Assembly (NCBI RefSeq): GCF_001642475.1
Contig: NW_019173984.1
Coordinates: forward strand, 62,001-126,000
DNA: 64,000 nucleotides
DNA from: Fonsecaea monophora
Lineage: Eukaryota; Ascomycota; Eurotiomycetes; Chaetothyriales; Herpotrichiellaceae
Direction: 5' to 3'
Shown here piece by piece: positions 22,715 through 34,197 of this stretch. Under the pieces are notes generated by a model. The model saw nothing but the letters and a program-made list of their open reading frames with translations, did no database searches and was not told where the DNA came from. Position 1 is the first letter of the stretch. Every line of letters begins with the position of its first letter. Both the position numbers and the translations under genes were made by a program.

Positions 22715-23817
22715 TCAAGCATTAGCAACAGAAAAGCTCTCTGTCCTATTCTGCCTCGTCTGTCCACCTTGTCGGTTCTGCCTGCGATCGCCCCGGCCTT
22801 CCTTTTCTGTGGTGGCACTTTCGCCGCCGCCCATCGTCAATGCTGATGTTGCCAGTCTGTTGGACAAGTCCATTTGTGTGCGAATCATGTTGGCAAGGTA
22901 CGACACCGTCAAGACGTCTTGAATATGGTTGTTGAAGTCCTTTTCGATATCGACGGGGTCGACCTTCGGCGCCAGGGCCAGCGTGTTGAGGAGGAATTGG
23001 CCCAGCGCGGTAGACGGCTCTGTCTCTTCTTCGATGACGTTTTCCACGTACTTGCCCACTCGATCCAGCATGCCCAGTGTGTCTTCGAGCGACTTTTCGA
23101 GACTCTCGATCTCTGTGAGGATCGTGGTCGTCCTGCTCTCCGAGTCTTTTGCGTAGCCAATTGCCTCGAGACCTGCGCGGTCGGCCTCGCCGTAATTGAC
23201 AGTGTAGGGAATCGGAATGAACGCCGCCGAGTCGGCCGCTCTCTCGGGGCTTACTCCCACGGGCGAGGAAATGTACGTCCTGACCTCGATGTCCTGGCCT
23301 GGCTGGCACGACACCGTGATGTGGACCGCCGGGTATGGAAAGGTGCCTTCGCCCTGGCTGCTGTAGTGGTTCTGGATCAAGGCGGAAAAGGTGTTCAACT
23401 CTGAGCTGGTGGCATACCACCCCACCAGGACCTCTTTGGGGTTCGCACGCAGATGCAGCGCCAACATAGCCTTTTGGTATTCCATGTCCACCTCTACCTG
23501 GTCGGTCGTCTCGGTGTGGCTGACGGCGAAGGAGGAGTGGACAACGACCTGGGATTCATCTGCGTCGGAGCGGGTACCAAGCAAGGTGCCGATGACCCTC
23601 TGCTGGTCTGGTGGGCGGCGAATGCAGTGGTCTAGTATCGAGAAGAGAGCCTTTGGGGGGAGGGTATCAGCCAGTTTGTCCCGCCATGGAACTGTCTTCT
23701 TTCTGCACTCACTTGTGGTTGTATCACGACGCGGAGGGGGGCGGTGGTGGGTTGTGCGCCAACTGCGACGGGGCCCAGAGGGCGGGTGAGATGAAGGAAA
23801 GCGTCTTGTTCAGCCAT
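22715..23817 (-). CDS. eif3f: eukaryotic translation initiation factor 3 subunit F
   Basis: The 346-aa product comes from exons 23817-23713 and 23650-22715, with one 62-nt GT-AG intron. Splicing joins VVIQPQ to ALFSILDHCIRR, as in fungal eIF3f. This is an MPN-domain protein of the eIF3 complex, which promotes 43S assembly and mRNA recruitment. Recognisable blocks are RVIGTLLGTR, TDQVEVDMEYQKAML, KEVLVGWYATSSELN and the C-terminal STALGQFLLNTLALAPKVDP. The JAMM metal-binding signature of active deubiquitinases is absent, as expected for eIF3f. The C-terminal tail is Gln/Arg/Gly-rich. The gene is divergent from the BTB gene with 464 bp between starts. Confidence 0.95.
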
Positions 23818-24281
23818 GCTGGGCAGCGACAAGTGTTGGCCTGCTGCGAAAGATGAATCTGCGAGGTTGTAGGCCTGGCCTCAAAGTGGCTTTGGCTAGG
23901 CCGGGTGAAATATTGTGCTGGCCCTGTCGACTTTTGTGCAGTGGTAGTGGTGAGTGTCACTTTTCCCTCCTAGATTGGTAGAGGGGGGCGGGAAATTTTG
24001 GGCCACACACACACACACATACAGCCTTGCATGGCTAAATTTCATAGGGGCACAAAGGCAGTGTGCGAGACGAAAAGGGACACATCACGTGAAAGAATTC
24101 CATCTTATCTAATCAATCTTAATGCCGACAATCCGGCGATATAAAATTATTGGGAAATGACGCTCGTTATTTGTCGCTCGACTCCCTCTTGCTTCTCATT
24201 TCTCTCGACGCCTTTCTACCACCTGGACCATTTGCCGTTTGCCATTTGCCGCCTTTGTTTCACTCGCATCACTTCGGGACC
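23818..24281. promoter_or_regulatory. divergent intergenic region eIF3f / ankyrin-BTB
   Basis: This interval holds a (CA)n microsatellite at 24004-24019 and a TATA-like TATAAAAT at 24140-24147, about 140 nt upstream of the BTB start. The stretch after 24150 is pyrimidine-rich. Promoter function is inferred from position. Confidence 0.5.
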
Positions 24282-26513
24282 ATGAGTGCCAATGGACTCT
24301 TACGCAAGGACCAACTCGAGCTCAGTCTCCACGACGAGAAGAGGCTGATCGAAGAAGGTATTCTCAAGGAAGATAATCCCCTCGACTTCAGCATCAATTT
24401 CCAGAGACTATGCGACGCTTGCAGAAGAGGAGACCTCAAGCTATGTCAGGAAATGATTCAAGAGGGGGCAAACATTAATGCAAAAGATCAATATGATTAT
24501 ACTCCTTTGATTCTGGTAAGGGGTTTTCCGCCTTCTTGATACCCACCGTGCTCTTTGCCACTTTTTCCTCGGGGAGTCGCTCTGCTGACATGACATCAAG
24601 GCTAGTTTGTGTGGACATTATGAAGTTGTACAACTGTTGTTGGAATCAGGCGCACTATGTGAACGAGATACGTTTCAGGGCGAAAGGTATACGCTCACAA
24701 TGGAACCATATTAGGGAGGACACTACTGACAATCGGCCCTAGATGTCTATATAATGCTTTGAACGATCGTATACGAAATCTCTTGTTACAATACGACTAT
24801 TCCAAGTCGACCGATCCTTTGCAGCCACTAGCCTCACATTTGACATCGCTGCTGAGCAGAGAACATCCCAAGACTCATGATATTACCGTTGTCACTCCCA
24901 GCGAGTCTTTCCGGCTGCACAAATTCGTCCTCTCAGCTCGCTCTCCCTACTTTAAGAGCAAACTCAGCCAGTCCCCAGACACCAAGCTCTGGAAACCTGC
25001 CCCCACGATCCCTCCACAGTCATTTGCCATTGCCCTGAAACATCTGTATCTCGGGGAAGTGCCCAGAGATCTTGGGGGAGGGCCGGGTACAGGGTTCACA
25101 GACTCGGAGATTCTTGCCGGTGTCGACCGGATAAGCAAGCATTTAGAGATCCACAACCTTTCACAGTTAATCCTCGACAGTAATGACCGTCGGTTAGCAC
25201 GACAACGACGCCAGGACGAAGTCCAACGGGGTCGCGACCAACTGGAACAGTGGTTTCGCGAGAACGTCTTGAAGCACGTAATCGAAGTTGAGATATCACG
25301 AGCTGATGATGTCAAGTGGGATCGCGACAATGGCATTTTCGCAGACGTGCTTCTGCGTGCTGACGAGGACGAAGATGAAGAAGAGATCGCTCCGGAGCGA
25401 CAGCCCCAACAATCTCAATCTGCCACAAATGCGCTGGGCATTCCGATTGACCAAAGGTCCAACACCTCGCGCTCGCCCTCACGCTCCAGGAAACCGCGCA
25501 AATCCAAAATCTACCCTTGCCATAAAGCCATGCTCATCCGCTCTGAATACTTTACGACCATGTTTGAGTCCTCTTTCCGCGAAGCCCAGGACACGCCGCA
25601 TCTTCAGATTGTGCCCATCGACTGCAGCCCCGAGGTCCTGGAAATCATATTGACATTTCTGTATGCCGAGAAAGCCGAGTTTGGGCTGGATGTCGCTGTC
25701 GACGTCCTCTTCGCCGCGGACATGCTGTTCCTGGAGAAGGTGAAGGCGAAAGCGGCACTGGTCATCTCTTCACTGGGCAGCGGAAATGCCATGGCGATGC
25801 CGACCGCCATCTCGCCGGAGTTGGCGACCGAGAACGGCACAAGCGCCACTCCACCTGAAGTAGAGGAGGATCTGGACATCTACGAAATCCTGCGCGCCGC
25901 CTGGTTTACCCGTGTGCAACGCCTCGAAGAGTTCGCTGCCCGTTACATCGCCTACCGCCTCGAATCCTACATTGACGATCCGGACTTTGCAGAGCTGGTG
26001 AAGGAGTCTGCCAGCCGGATCAGCGCGAGGCAGGAAACCGACTCGATCGAACTGCTGGACGACATTCGGTACTATCTGAGTGAAAGGTTCCGATTGAGAT
26101 TCGAAGACTCGGGTCTTGAGGATGTCATGGACGAGGAGCAGGCCATCATGGCCGAGACCCTCGCGCAGTCACAGTCACAGTCACAGGGACAAGCGCAGGT
26201 ACATTCCGCTGACGAGTCAACCACCGCCGCCCCCGTCTCACTACCGCAGTGGGGTTCCCAGACGACGGCGACACCGGCGGATTCCCAGAAGCAAGGACCA
26301 CAGTTTCCCGATGACGAAGGCGTCGACATGTCCACGCCCACGCCCGCTCCCATTGCTGACCCGGACTCTGTCGAGGCGCTCCTTCAGTCCGGCGCCGTGC
26401 GCACCCTGGACGGCGAGCTCGCGGGCGACGAATTCGCCGCCGACGCCGTCAACTACCAGATCCTCCTGGGCAAGATCGACCGCCTGCTCGAGCAGTTGAA
26501 GCTGGACGCTTAG
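24282..26513 (+). CDS. ankyrin-repeat and double BTB/POZ protein (ABTB1-like)
   Basis: The product has 696 aa from exons 24282-24515, 24601-24686 and 24743-26513 (introns 85 and 56 nt, GT-AG). The first two exons encode ankyrin repeats: DACRRGDLKLCQEMIQEGANINAKDQYDYTPLIL joins ASLCGHYEVVQLLLESGA. Two BTB domains follow, about residues 152-222 (HDITVVTPSESFRLHKFVLSARSPYF) and 362-450 (YPCHKAMLIRSEYFTTMFESSF), separated by an acidic and basic linker. The order matches human ABTB1, budding yeast YIL001W and fission yeast Btb3. BTB proteins of this kind act as substrate adaptors for Cul3 ubiquitin ligases, which is the likely role here. The C-terminus holds a short Gln-Ser run (SQSQSQ). Confidence 0.88.
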
Positions 26514-27016
26514 TACCTCGATACGACCGACAACCAGGCGAGGCGGGAAAATGGCCGGGCCTGCCCGCCATATATTTACGCATTCTATCCATTCCCCTAC
26601 CCCCTGTCTTCCTCGACATAGCTGGGCACTGACATGATTGCATATAAAACAAGATAGAAGATAGACACCCGAGGTCACGTTTCCGCCCACGAGAAAGATG
26701 ATAGACAAAGAATGATTATAATGTACGGCAATGTCATGCATCAAAGATTTTCTTTTGGATAGAGATTCTCAGGTCAGAACTAAGAACTGGCTATGTAATG
26801 CTTTCCTTGTCGTACCTAGAGGGCTCAACCAGAATGGCAATTTGTTCCCGGTCTCGATTTTCCTTAACCATCCTTATCCCAGCAAAACCTCACGATACAC
26901 ATACATTGTCCTCTCCTGCCGAATAGAAAAGCAGAATCTGGTTTGCCAACTCGTACACAACGTCTCGGAATCCCAGGCCCCAATCCATTTGTTCGTCAAC
27001 TCGCCAAGCTCCTGGT
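26514..27016. other. convergent intergenic region, no gene seen
   Basis: This region holds the 3' flanks of the BTB gene and SUB2. No gene was recognised. Confidence 0.55.
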
Positions 27017-29063
27017 CTAAGAAGCCATGTAGGTACTTGAATCCACACCACCCTCAGGGTAGGGAGGAACCTGAGCGTCGAACCGCTTCTCAATCTCCTT
27101 CAGCACAGCCTCGTCCTGCTCACTGCTGACAAAGCTGATACTTAACCCTTTGGTACCGAATCGGCCGGCACGACCGACACGGTGCAAGTAAGAATCAGCA
27201 TCGGCGGGCAAGTCGTAGTTGATGGCCAAGTTGATGCGTTCAATGTCGATACCTCGACCAAAGACGTCAGTGGCAACACAGATTCGCTTGTTGAACTCCT
27301 TGAACTCCTTGTAGCGTTTGATACTGTGTGAACACGATTAGCACGGCACTCACAATTTGTGATTTAGCGTGTGGGTTTTAAGTTGACTTACCGCTCCTCT
27401 TGGCTGACACCGGAATGCACCGCAATGCTCGGGAAATTACATTCCCGGAGCAGCTTATCGAGCTCAGTGGCGCGGAGAGTACTCTTGACAAAGATGATAA
27501 CCTGGTTGAACTCGAGGCTATCGAGCAAGTCGTTGAGTTTGCGGTTCTTTTCGCCCTCGCTGAGCTTGATGGAGTATTGTTGGAGACCGTGGAGAGTGAG
27601 CTTGGTCTCGTCGTCGACAAACACCTCGAGAGGGTTTCTCATGAACTTGCGACAGATAGGCCTGATGTCCTGCGGCAGGGTCGCGCTGAACATCATGACT
27701 TGCTTCTCTGTCGGGGTTGCTCGGAAAATCTCTTGCACGTCGCGACGCATGTCTGGAATGGAACTGTCAGAAAATGCATCGAATAGGGTAGATAGTTGGG
27801 GTCCTAATGCATACCGATTTGGTCCAGCATCTTGTCGCACTCGTCGAGGACAAACGCCTTGACATTACGCAGTGACAGGATCTTGTCGCGGACAAGAGCG
27901 TTGAGACGACCGGGGGTCCCGACAATGATGTTGGGGAAGGATTCCTTGTTCTTGAGCAGTTCGATATCCTTCTGGATTGGTGTGCCGCCATAAAAGACTG
28001 CTGTCTTCACGTCTGGAAGGTACTTGCTGAATCTTGCGTACTCATTCTTGATCTGATAGGCGAGTTCACGTGTATGGCACATGACAAGCACAGAACATTC
28101 GCCGGGAACAGGTTCCAGTTGGTGCAAGGTGGTCAAGACGAAGACGGCGGTCTTTCCGAGGCCGGACTTGGCTTGACACAAAATGTCGACACTGAGTAGA
28201 GCCTGTGGAATACATTTTTGCTGGACTGCAGGAAATCGTTGATGTTAGACTTGGTTCGGTAAAGAATGTGTGAAGACGACAAAAGAGCATCGCAGGCTGA
28301 TCCGTCCATCTCCTTGATTTTCCACCGGAAAGGAATGTATCATTTCCCTTTTCATTCCACCACACCCCATGGCTGGTTCTATTACCGAACGCCAATAACG
28401 CACATTCAGACCTCCATCCCCCACGAATGTCACAACGTGGGTGGGACGTTGGCCTGTGTATGCGAAAGTGTCATCATTGGCAGCATTTTCAGCATGCCTA
28501 TTTGGATGAGGAAAGGTGGCAGGCCGGAGAGAGAGTCGCGCTCCCTTCTCGGACTTCAAACTGCAACCTTCCAGTGCGGTACGTCGAAACAGCAGGCGTG
28601 AGCCTATGGCATGCCATTACCCGCTCAAGTCCGACTGTAGAATCGCCGACGGGAAACTTTCGAATCCGTTGGGACGACCTTCTTGGCTCGTGTACTTTCT
28701 TTCCTTCTTTCCCTTTTTTTTCTTGGAGATGGACGGACGCGCTCGTAGCAGGAAGAACTTTGGAGGGTGGATATATTGCTTGCAAGAATTTATGGCAGGA
28801 TGGATGATGAATGACTAACCCTCCGAAGGATGCTCGAAACCGCAGTCGGTGATTGCTCGCAGCAGCTCGCCTTTGAGCAGGAAGTCTCTGAAGCCGGTAG
28901 AGTGGATGCCGACATAACTGCCTTTGCCCTTGTCGGTTGTTTTGCCTCCGCTGACAGTGAGATCGCCCTTCTTTGCAGCACCGTTGGTCGCGCCAGCGGC
29001 TGGAGCCTCGGGGGCTTGAAGTTCCTCGTCCGAGTAGTCGATGAGATCCTCCTCGGCAGACAT
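27017..29063 (-). CDS. sub2: ATP-dependent RNA helicase SUB2/UAP56 (DDX39)
   Basis: The 440-aa product comes from exons 29063-28820, 28225-27815, 27752-27392 and 27323-27017; introns are 594, 62 and 68 nt. This is the DECD-box helicase of the TREX complex, needed for spliceosome assembly and mRNA export. Visible motifs are the Q-motif region GFEHPSEVQQKCIP, motif I AKSGLGKTA, motif Ia HTRELAYQI, motif II DECD, motif III SAT, and motif VI HRVGRAGRFG. The end, YPEGGVDSSTYMAS, is typical of SUB2. N-terminus MSAEEDLIDYSDEEL is the family's acidic start. The first intron is ten times longer than its neighbours and splits the valine codon of SEVQQ. The gene is divergent from the Rpr2 gene (634 bp apart). 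Confidence 0.96.
28226..28819 (-). other. long first intron of SUB2 (594 nt)
   Basis: The donor is GTTAGT and the acceptor CCTGCAG. Splicing joins GFEHPSE-V-QQKCIPQ exactly. Most introns in this window are 48-85 nt, so this one is exceptional. No ORF inside it resembles a protein, and no snoRNA boxes were convincingly seen. Confidence 0.85.
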
Positions 29064-29697
29064 GGTGGATGGCGTGGGTGGCTGAGGCTACGAGGCGATG
29101 TTAAAACAAGGGGGGGTGGTAAGAGGTTGGTGTGAAATCAAGGCTCGTCTTGATCCGGGAAGCAAGAGATGAAGGCGGGGAGGATGATGGTGAGGGGGCA
29201 GAACCAGCCAAGGTCTGCGAGGTACGCGACAAGAGATTGAGGTTGTGATGAAGAAGATATGAAGAGATTGATGAAGAAGGAATAACAATCGATGAGAAAG
29301 ATGGCTGCGCAGGAATGTTCCAGGTTGTTTTCTGCGGCGGCAGGGGCCAAGGCGAGGCAGCCTTGACGCCAAGACCACGTTGCTGAGTCATGCCCCTGTC
29401 ACTGATAATGCCAAGACTGCTCTAGGACGGGTTGCTTGACCGTATTGACCAGGATTCTGACTGTGCTTGACCGTAAAGTTTTCTCCGCATTATTTGGGTC
29501 TGATGGAATATTCATCTTTGCGGTAAAAGTACTTCGTACTCGCAGCTCTTATGACTGTGTGGCTGAGAAACAACCAATCCCGACAACAAGCCTCCAAGGG
29601 ACAGGGAGAGCCATGTCAATAATACTCCCAATCCTTTCTCAGAGGATGAAACACCGACCGAGGTGATGCACCAAAAACCCCTCCGGAATTTCACAAC
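29064..29697. promoter_or_regulatory. divergent intergenic region SUB2 / Rpr2
   Basis: This 634-bp interval holds both promoters and leaders. It is GA/CT-rich next to SUB2 and contains AGTACTTCGTACTC near 29528. No gene was seen. Confidence 0.5.
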
Positions 29698-30180
29698 ATG
29701 GGCAAATCAAAGCCGACCAAGAACAACTCCCATGTGCCACAGAAGCACCTTCACTCCAGATTATCCTATCTACACCAGGCTGCCACGTATCTAGTGACCG
29801 TCGATAACGGTAATGCGCGGCAGGAAGCCGCCGAGTCTGCTGGACGTGCGTGTGCGGTGTTAGAGGACAAGAATATCCCCACACACAGATCCATCGAGGC
29901 GACACGACTGCTGTCCCACCTTCGAGGAGTCTCTCGAAAGTCACAGATCCGGCTTGCACCACGGGTCAAACATACAATCTGCAAGCGCTGCGACGCACTC
30001 CTGATCCCGGGCGAAACAATGACGGAAAAGGTCGTCAACCCGAGCAAGGGAGGCAGCAAATCATGGGCCGACGTGTACGAGATTCAATGCGACAAATGCG
30101 GAACTGTCAAACGATTTCCTTGTCAAAGAAAACCGAACCAGACTGGGCAGGAAGACTCAAGACCTGTTGCAAAGAACTAA
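29698..30180 (+). CDS. rpr2: RNase P subunit Rpr2/Rpp21
   Basis: This 160-aa intronless protein belongs to the Rpr2/Rpp21/Snm1 family, protein subunits of RNase P (pre-tRNA 5' maturation) or the related RNase MRP. The family pattern is clear: N-terminal helices (HLHSRLSYLHQAATYL), a central helix RLLSHLRGVSRKSQIRLAP, then a zinc ribbon with Cys95-x2-Cys98 (CKRC) and Cys131-x2-Cys134 (CDKC). The length is typical. A polyadenylation-like AATAAA lies at 30186-30191, immediately after the stop. Whether it serves RNase P or MRP cannot be decided from sequence alone. Confidence 0.9.
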   Translation: MGKSKPTKNNSHVPQKHLHSRLSYLHQAATYLVTVDNGNARQEAAESAGRACAVLEDKNIPTHRSIEATRLLSHLRGVSRKSQIRLAPRVKHTICKRCDALLIPGETMTEKVVNPSKGGSKSWADVYEIQCDKCGTVKRFPCQRKPNQTGQEDSRPVAKN

Positions 30181-30666
30181 GCCCGAATAAACATTTGCAT
30201 TGCTTGCAGTTAGCCAGCTTCCCATTGCCTCTAATCCCACAGTGGCCCATGCCCAACCGTGTCTGTTTTGCGGCCTGAGCCACGACATATTTATCGGACG
30301 TAACCAATCCAGACCGCATGAGATCGAGGAACTCGTCATTATGTGCCTTCCAACGCCAAAAAAGGTCAAAGCTCCATGCAAACTTCACAGCAAACAAGTC
30401 CCACTCAGTACTCGTACATTCATCAAGCATGACCTCGTTAACTAATGACCAGCCGTGAGGCTTCCATCTCTGCATTCGCCGTGAAAGTGTGGTAAAACAA
30501 AATTGAGACGCCCAGGGACGAGAAGCGCCTAGGAGGAGTGTGGCTCTCCCAATACTGTGAGACGTGGTTGAGAGAGTCTGCCGCCCCGCGTCCCCAGGGC
30601 TGTGCAGAATTATAGTTGGTTTGTAAAGTTCATGAGTGCTCAGCGTCTCGATAGACCAGTTGCATT
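30181..30666. other. convergent intergenic region, no gene seen
   Basis: This interval lies between the 3' ends of Rpr2 and the small coiled-coil gene. ORFs here have no family resemblance. Confidence 0.55.
30186..30191 (+). terminator. AATAAA polyadenylation-like signal
   Basis: The hexamer starts six bases after the Rpr2 stop codon. It is in the right place for a 3'-end signal, though this close a spacing is tight. Confidence 0.4.
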
Positions 30667-31271
30667 TCAGCGTCGAGTTCGTGCTCCGGCAGAGCCATGG
30701 CCGCTCGGGCGAGTGCGATCGAGCCTATCACCCAGCTCATCCACGTTGTTTCTGATGGCCCTGATCTTGTCGCGAATCCGCTTGATCTTCCCAAGATCTT
30801 CTTCGAGCTTGTCAATATCAGCCAAGATGCGATGCATTCTCGCGATTTCTCGGTCTGCATCCCGCGTGACGCTTCCAGCTTGGTTGGCGGTAGCTCTCAC
30901 TGACCGTTCAGTTGCTTCTTCGAGCTACACAACAGTCAGTCCATGCACGGAGAGTTTCGGGGGCGGACCAATGCTCGGATGCATACCTCGCCAATTCGAC
31001 GCTGGATATTCCTGATGACGTTCTCCAGGTGCGCATATAAAGCTTCCAGGCTATGGGAATCCAGCATAATCCGACCAGGAACACTTTGGCTGCTAGCAGC
31101 ACTGACGGCACGGGAGCTTGGCTGCGACTGCCTGCTAGTGCCGCGGCCACGGTCGGGCATGCTGCCTTGATGACTTCGCTGGGCCAGGATTTGTTGTTGT
31201 TGCCGGAGAAGAAACAACTCAGATTGAGTCAAACCCAGAACGGAGTCGGCGACTGACTGAGTCGCGGACAT
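30667..31271 (-). CDS. small coiled-coil protein of unknown function
   Basis: The 180-aa product comes from exons 31271-30987 and 30924-30667; the 62-nt intron (GTATGC...TGTAG) lies between complete codons. The N-terminal half is Ser/Gln-rich (SRQSQPSSRAVSAASSQS). From about residue 75 to 170 it is one long heptad-rich helix: LEALYAHLENVIRNIQRRIGELEEATERSV, then REIARMHRILADIDKLEEDLGKI. Splicing continues the heptads without a break, which supports the model. Small proteins of this build include subunits of BLOC-1/BORC-like and kinetochore complexes, but no orthologue is recognised and that comparison is only structural. The ATG at 31271 opens the frame. Confidence 0.65.
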
Positions 31272-33174
31272 GGACGTCCCGGGCGGGCAGCAGAGATAGC
31301 AGTGGAAGTGACCAATCTAAGCGTTGAGGCAGATGAGCTTCGACAGGAACCCGGGGTGATCAAACGGCACATAGCAGTTCTGAGAGCTGATAGGTTTGCG
31401 AGAAGCCGTCAAGAGTGGTGCAAGAGACACCAGACAGCGAACGAGCTGCGAGATATGGCAGTTGGGGAGAGACTGGTCATTGTAGCTTTGACGTATCGAT
31501 GGGCGCGTCGCTAGCGACCGCAGAGCCTCAAAAGTTTGGCGAAGCGCTCGCACTTTCTTTGCCTCAAACAAATGGATGGGCCTATCTTTTTATTCTCTTT
31601 CTTTTCCTCTTTTGTCTCCTCTCTTCGCCCCTCCCAGGATCCCGGCGGCAGGTGTGCAGAGGGTCCCTATTTAAACGTGTAGCAGGAGATATTGGCTTTG
31701 GTTCAGCTTGTGCCAAGAGGGGTAGGACAACGGTCGGCAGAACAGTCGATGACAAGCGTGCTCGGAAGAGCAGCAGACTAGAACCAGGAGATGAAAGTGG
31801 GCGCGGGAACGGCAACGGAAGCGGGGATGGCGACGGGCGAGACGGTTGAAGAGGAGTATTGTTTCATCGCCTGCAACGGTGACCAGCAGAAAAAGTGTGA
31901 GGAATGGATACGATGCAGGGTAAAGGAGAAACGAAAAGGAAAAAAAAGGCACAATGAAACTGAGTGAGCTGAGAAAACGAAAGAAAAGAGGAGCGCGGCT
32001 ATCGCAGCACAGTTAGGTCGTTAGATACTTCTCTTCGATGGGCCTTCAGCAGCCCTAGTGCCTGGCTAAGGAGTAACAAGGACAAAGAATGATCGTGGGG
32101 ACCAGCAGGTGACCGACTTTAACAGCACCGTGGGATGGGCACAAGATATGTTCGATTGGCTCCGGAGCCGTGGTCTTTGTTAGTTTGGTAAAGGAGGATC
32201 ATTTTCGTGGGGCATGGATGGAGGAGAGCGAGTAGCAGCAAGCGAAAAGGGACAACCGACAGGGGGGCGAGGGAGGAGGTAGGGTGCCTGGGCTGTTTGG
32301 ATCTTGATTTGAGCATTTCGATAAAGCGCCAGTGAAAGGATAGTAGAAGCTGAGCGAAAGATGTGCGAGGCATGCAGACAGAATAGAGAAGGGGAGCAGA
32401 GCAGGAGATCAGCAGCTTCAGCTCCTTCTCTTCGTCCTCCTCCCCTTCAAGACCTTCCTGCTTGCGTTTACAAGAGGGAAAAGACTCCTCTGCAAAAATC
32501 ATCATCGCTTCTATCTGTCAATCCCTCACACCTGCCGCCGGCTTGTTGCCCACCAGCCTCGTATCCTTTCTTCGCACTCAAGTCAGTCACAGTTGATGCC
32601 GCCTGCGCCTGTGCCCGCGCCCACATTAACTGCGCTCAAGAAAGGAAACACCAAGGACAATCCACCACGCCGTCCTGCCATCCTGGTGACAATGCACAGG
32701 CAGCTCCAATTACCATTGTCTGAATTGGTTCACGAGGGATGGCTTAGCCGTTCATGCAGGAGTCAACGCTCCCCCCGAGAGGAGCTGCATCTACCACTGC
32801 AGCACTACTGCAACCCACCCATCTTTTTGGCATTCTTTTGGAGCTTTTACCCTGCATCACCCTCCTGGTTCCCGCCTCTTGGGTTCGTCTGCTTCTGACC
32901 GGTGAGACCCAATGTTTCATGGGTGCAGACGTGACACCAAGCAACCCCAAGAAAAGTGACTGCAATCAATCATAATATCTGGCCCGCTCACTTAGTCAAT
33001 CCCGCCCTCGACTTGCATGATTTGTGCCACTCCACGCGCCTGCGGCACCGGCCGATCTTTTTTGAACTTTCTGACGTCGCGGTGCAGGTCCAACGACTTT
33101 CTTAGTCAACAATCCATCAACCCAAATTTCCCCGTACCGTTATCCCTCCCGATTTTCAAATACCATCCCACTCA
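31272..33174. other. divergent intergenic region, no gene seen
   Basis: This 1.9-kb head-to-head region lies between the coiled-coil gene and the WBP11-like gene. ORFs are short, overlap on both strands and are compositionally biased (purine-rich around 31560-31980). Confidence 0.55.
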
Positions 33175-34197
33175 ATGGCGAGAGACAAGGAACGATCTGT
33201 CAATCCTGCGCAACAGCAGCGCAAGCTCGAAAAGGCGAGGCAGCTGAAAAAGAGTCGGGCGGAGCTACAAGCAAGGCGTAATGAGAAATTGGCCCGCCGA
33301 AACCCCGAACGCATCCAGCGCCAAATCGATGACCTCAAGGCTCTCGAGGCTACAGGAGACATTAAAGCGAGAGAACGGGCCATTTTAGAGGATTTGGAAC
33401 GAGATCTACGTGCGGTCAAGAAAGCAAGAGAAGCCTTGGGCGACAAAGCCCCCAACTTCTCTGGGCCATCCCGTCGACATGACGCTGAGGGCAGTGGCAC
33501 TACGCTGGGCAAGAGAAGGCATGATGGCGAGCGCAAATACCACCAACCGAGACAAGACTCCTCAGGTAGTGACACGGATGATTCTGTCCGTCGCATCCCC
33601 ATGCCTGAAGATACACCGCCACCCATTCCACGGGAATTCAGGCGCAACCCGCCGCGTCGAGACGATGGCCATAATCCTCAACAAGCGAGCTCGCCGACCG
33701 AATTACCACCCACCAAACCAGGAGCGAAACCCATCGAGGTAAAAACCACGTACGAAAGTGCTCCGCAGATCCGTGATCTCCGCAAAGAAGCCGTCAACAG
33801 ATTTGTACCAGACGTTGTCCGGAAGAAACAAGAGGCTGCAAAGGGCGGACCCACGGGTCGCTTGATCGAACCGGAAGAGATGGACCGCCTCGAAGCCGAG
33901 GGCTATCTAGGCAAGGCCAACGACGAAAGGACACAGACCGCGACAGCAACGACTTCAACCACACCTACAGGCGACGAGGGCGCAGACGAGGATGCAAGGC
34001 GACTTGCGGAGGAGGAAGAGCGCTTTCTCCGCGAGGTGGAGATGCAGGATCTTGAGGACGGTGGAACTCCAGACGCCGAGCCACCTGAGGGCGTTGATGA
34101 CCTGGGGCATCATTCCAGCAGCGAAATCCAGCCGTCGCACCGCATTCCACATCGTCGTAACATGGAGATTGAAGAAGTCGAGGACGAGGATGCCTAA
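33175..34197 (+). CDS. WBP11-like splicing-associated protein
   Basis: The 340-aa intronless gene begins MARDKERSVNPAQQQRKLEKARQ, followed by a basic coiled-coil block with ARRNPERIQRQIDDLKALE and a conserved acidic-basic helix. This is the WBP11 (NpwBP/SIPP1) N-terminal domain; the human protein binds WW domains and PP1 and acts in pre-mRNA splicing. A Pro-rich segment (PEDTPPPIPREF, about 142-153) and a second conserved block, IRDLRKEAVNRFVPDVVRKK, follow. The tail is acidic (EDEDA). The fungal form is shorter than the human 641-aa protein and lacks its long PGR-rich C-terminus. Confidence 0.82.
   Translation: MARDKERSVNPAQQQRKLEKARQLKKSRAELQARRNEKLARRNPERIQRQIDDLKALEATGDIKARERAILEDLERDLRAVKKAREALGDKAPNFSGPSRRHDAEGSGTTLGKRRHDGERKYHQPRQDSSGSDTDDSVRRIPMPEDTPPPIPREFRRNPPRRDDGHNPQQASSPTELPPTKPGAKPIEVKTTYESAPQIRDLRKEAVNRFVPDVVRKKQEAAKGGPTGRLIEPEEMDRLEAEGYLGKANDERTQTATATTSTTPTGDEGADEDARRLAEEEERFLREVEMQDLEDGGTPDAEPPEGVDDLGHHSSSEIQPSHRIPHRRNMEIEEVEDEDA

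Noticed and set aside
22746..23420. 224-codon frame on the minus strand
   Set aside because: It overlaps eIF3f in another frame and has an implausible Arg/His/Gly-rich composition.
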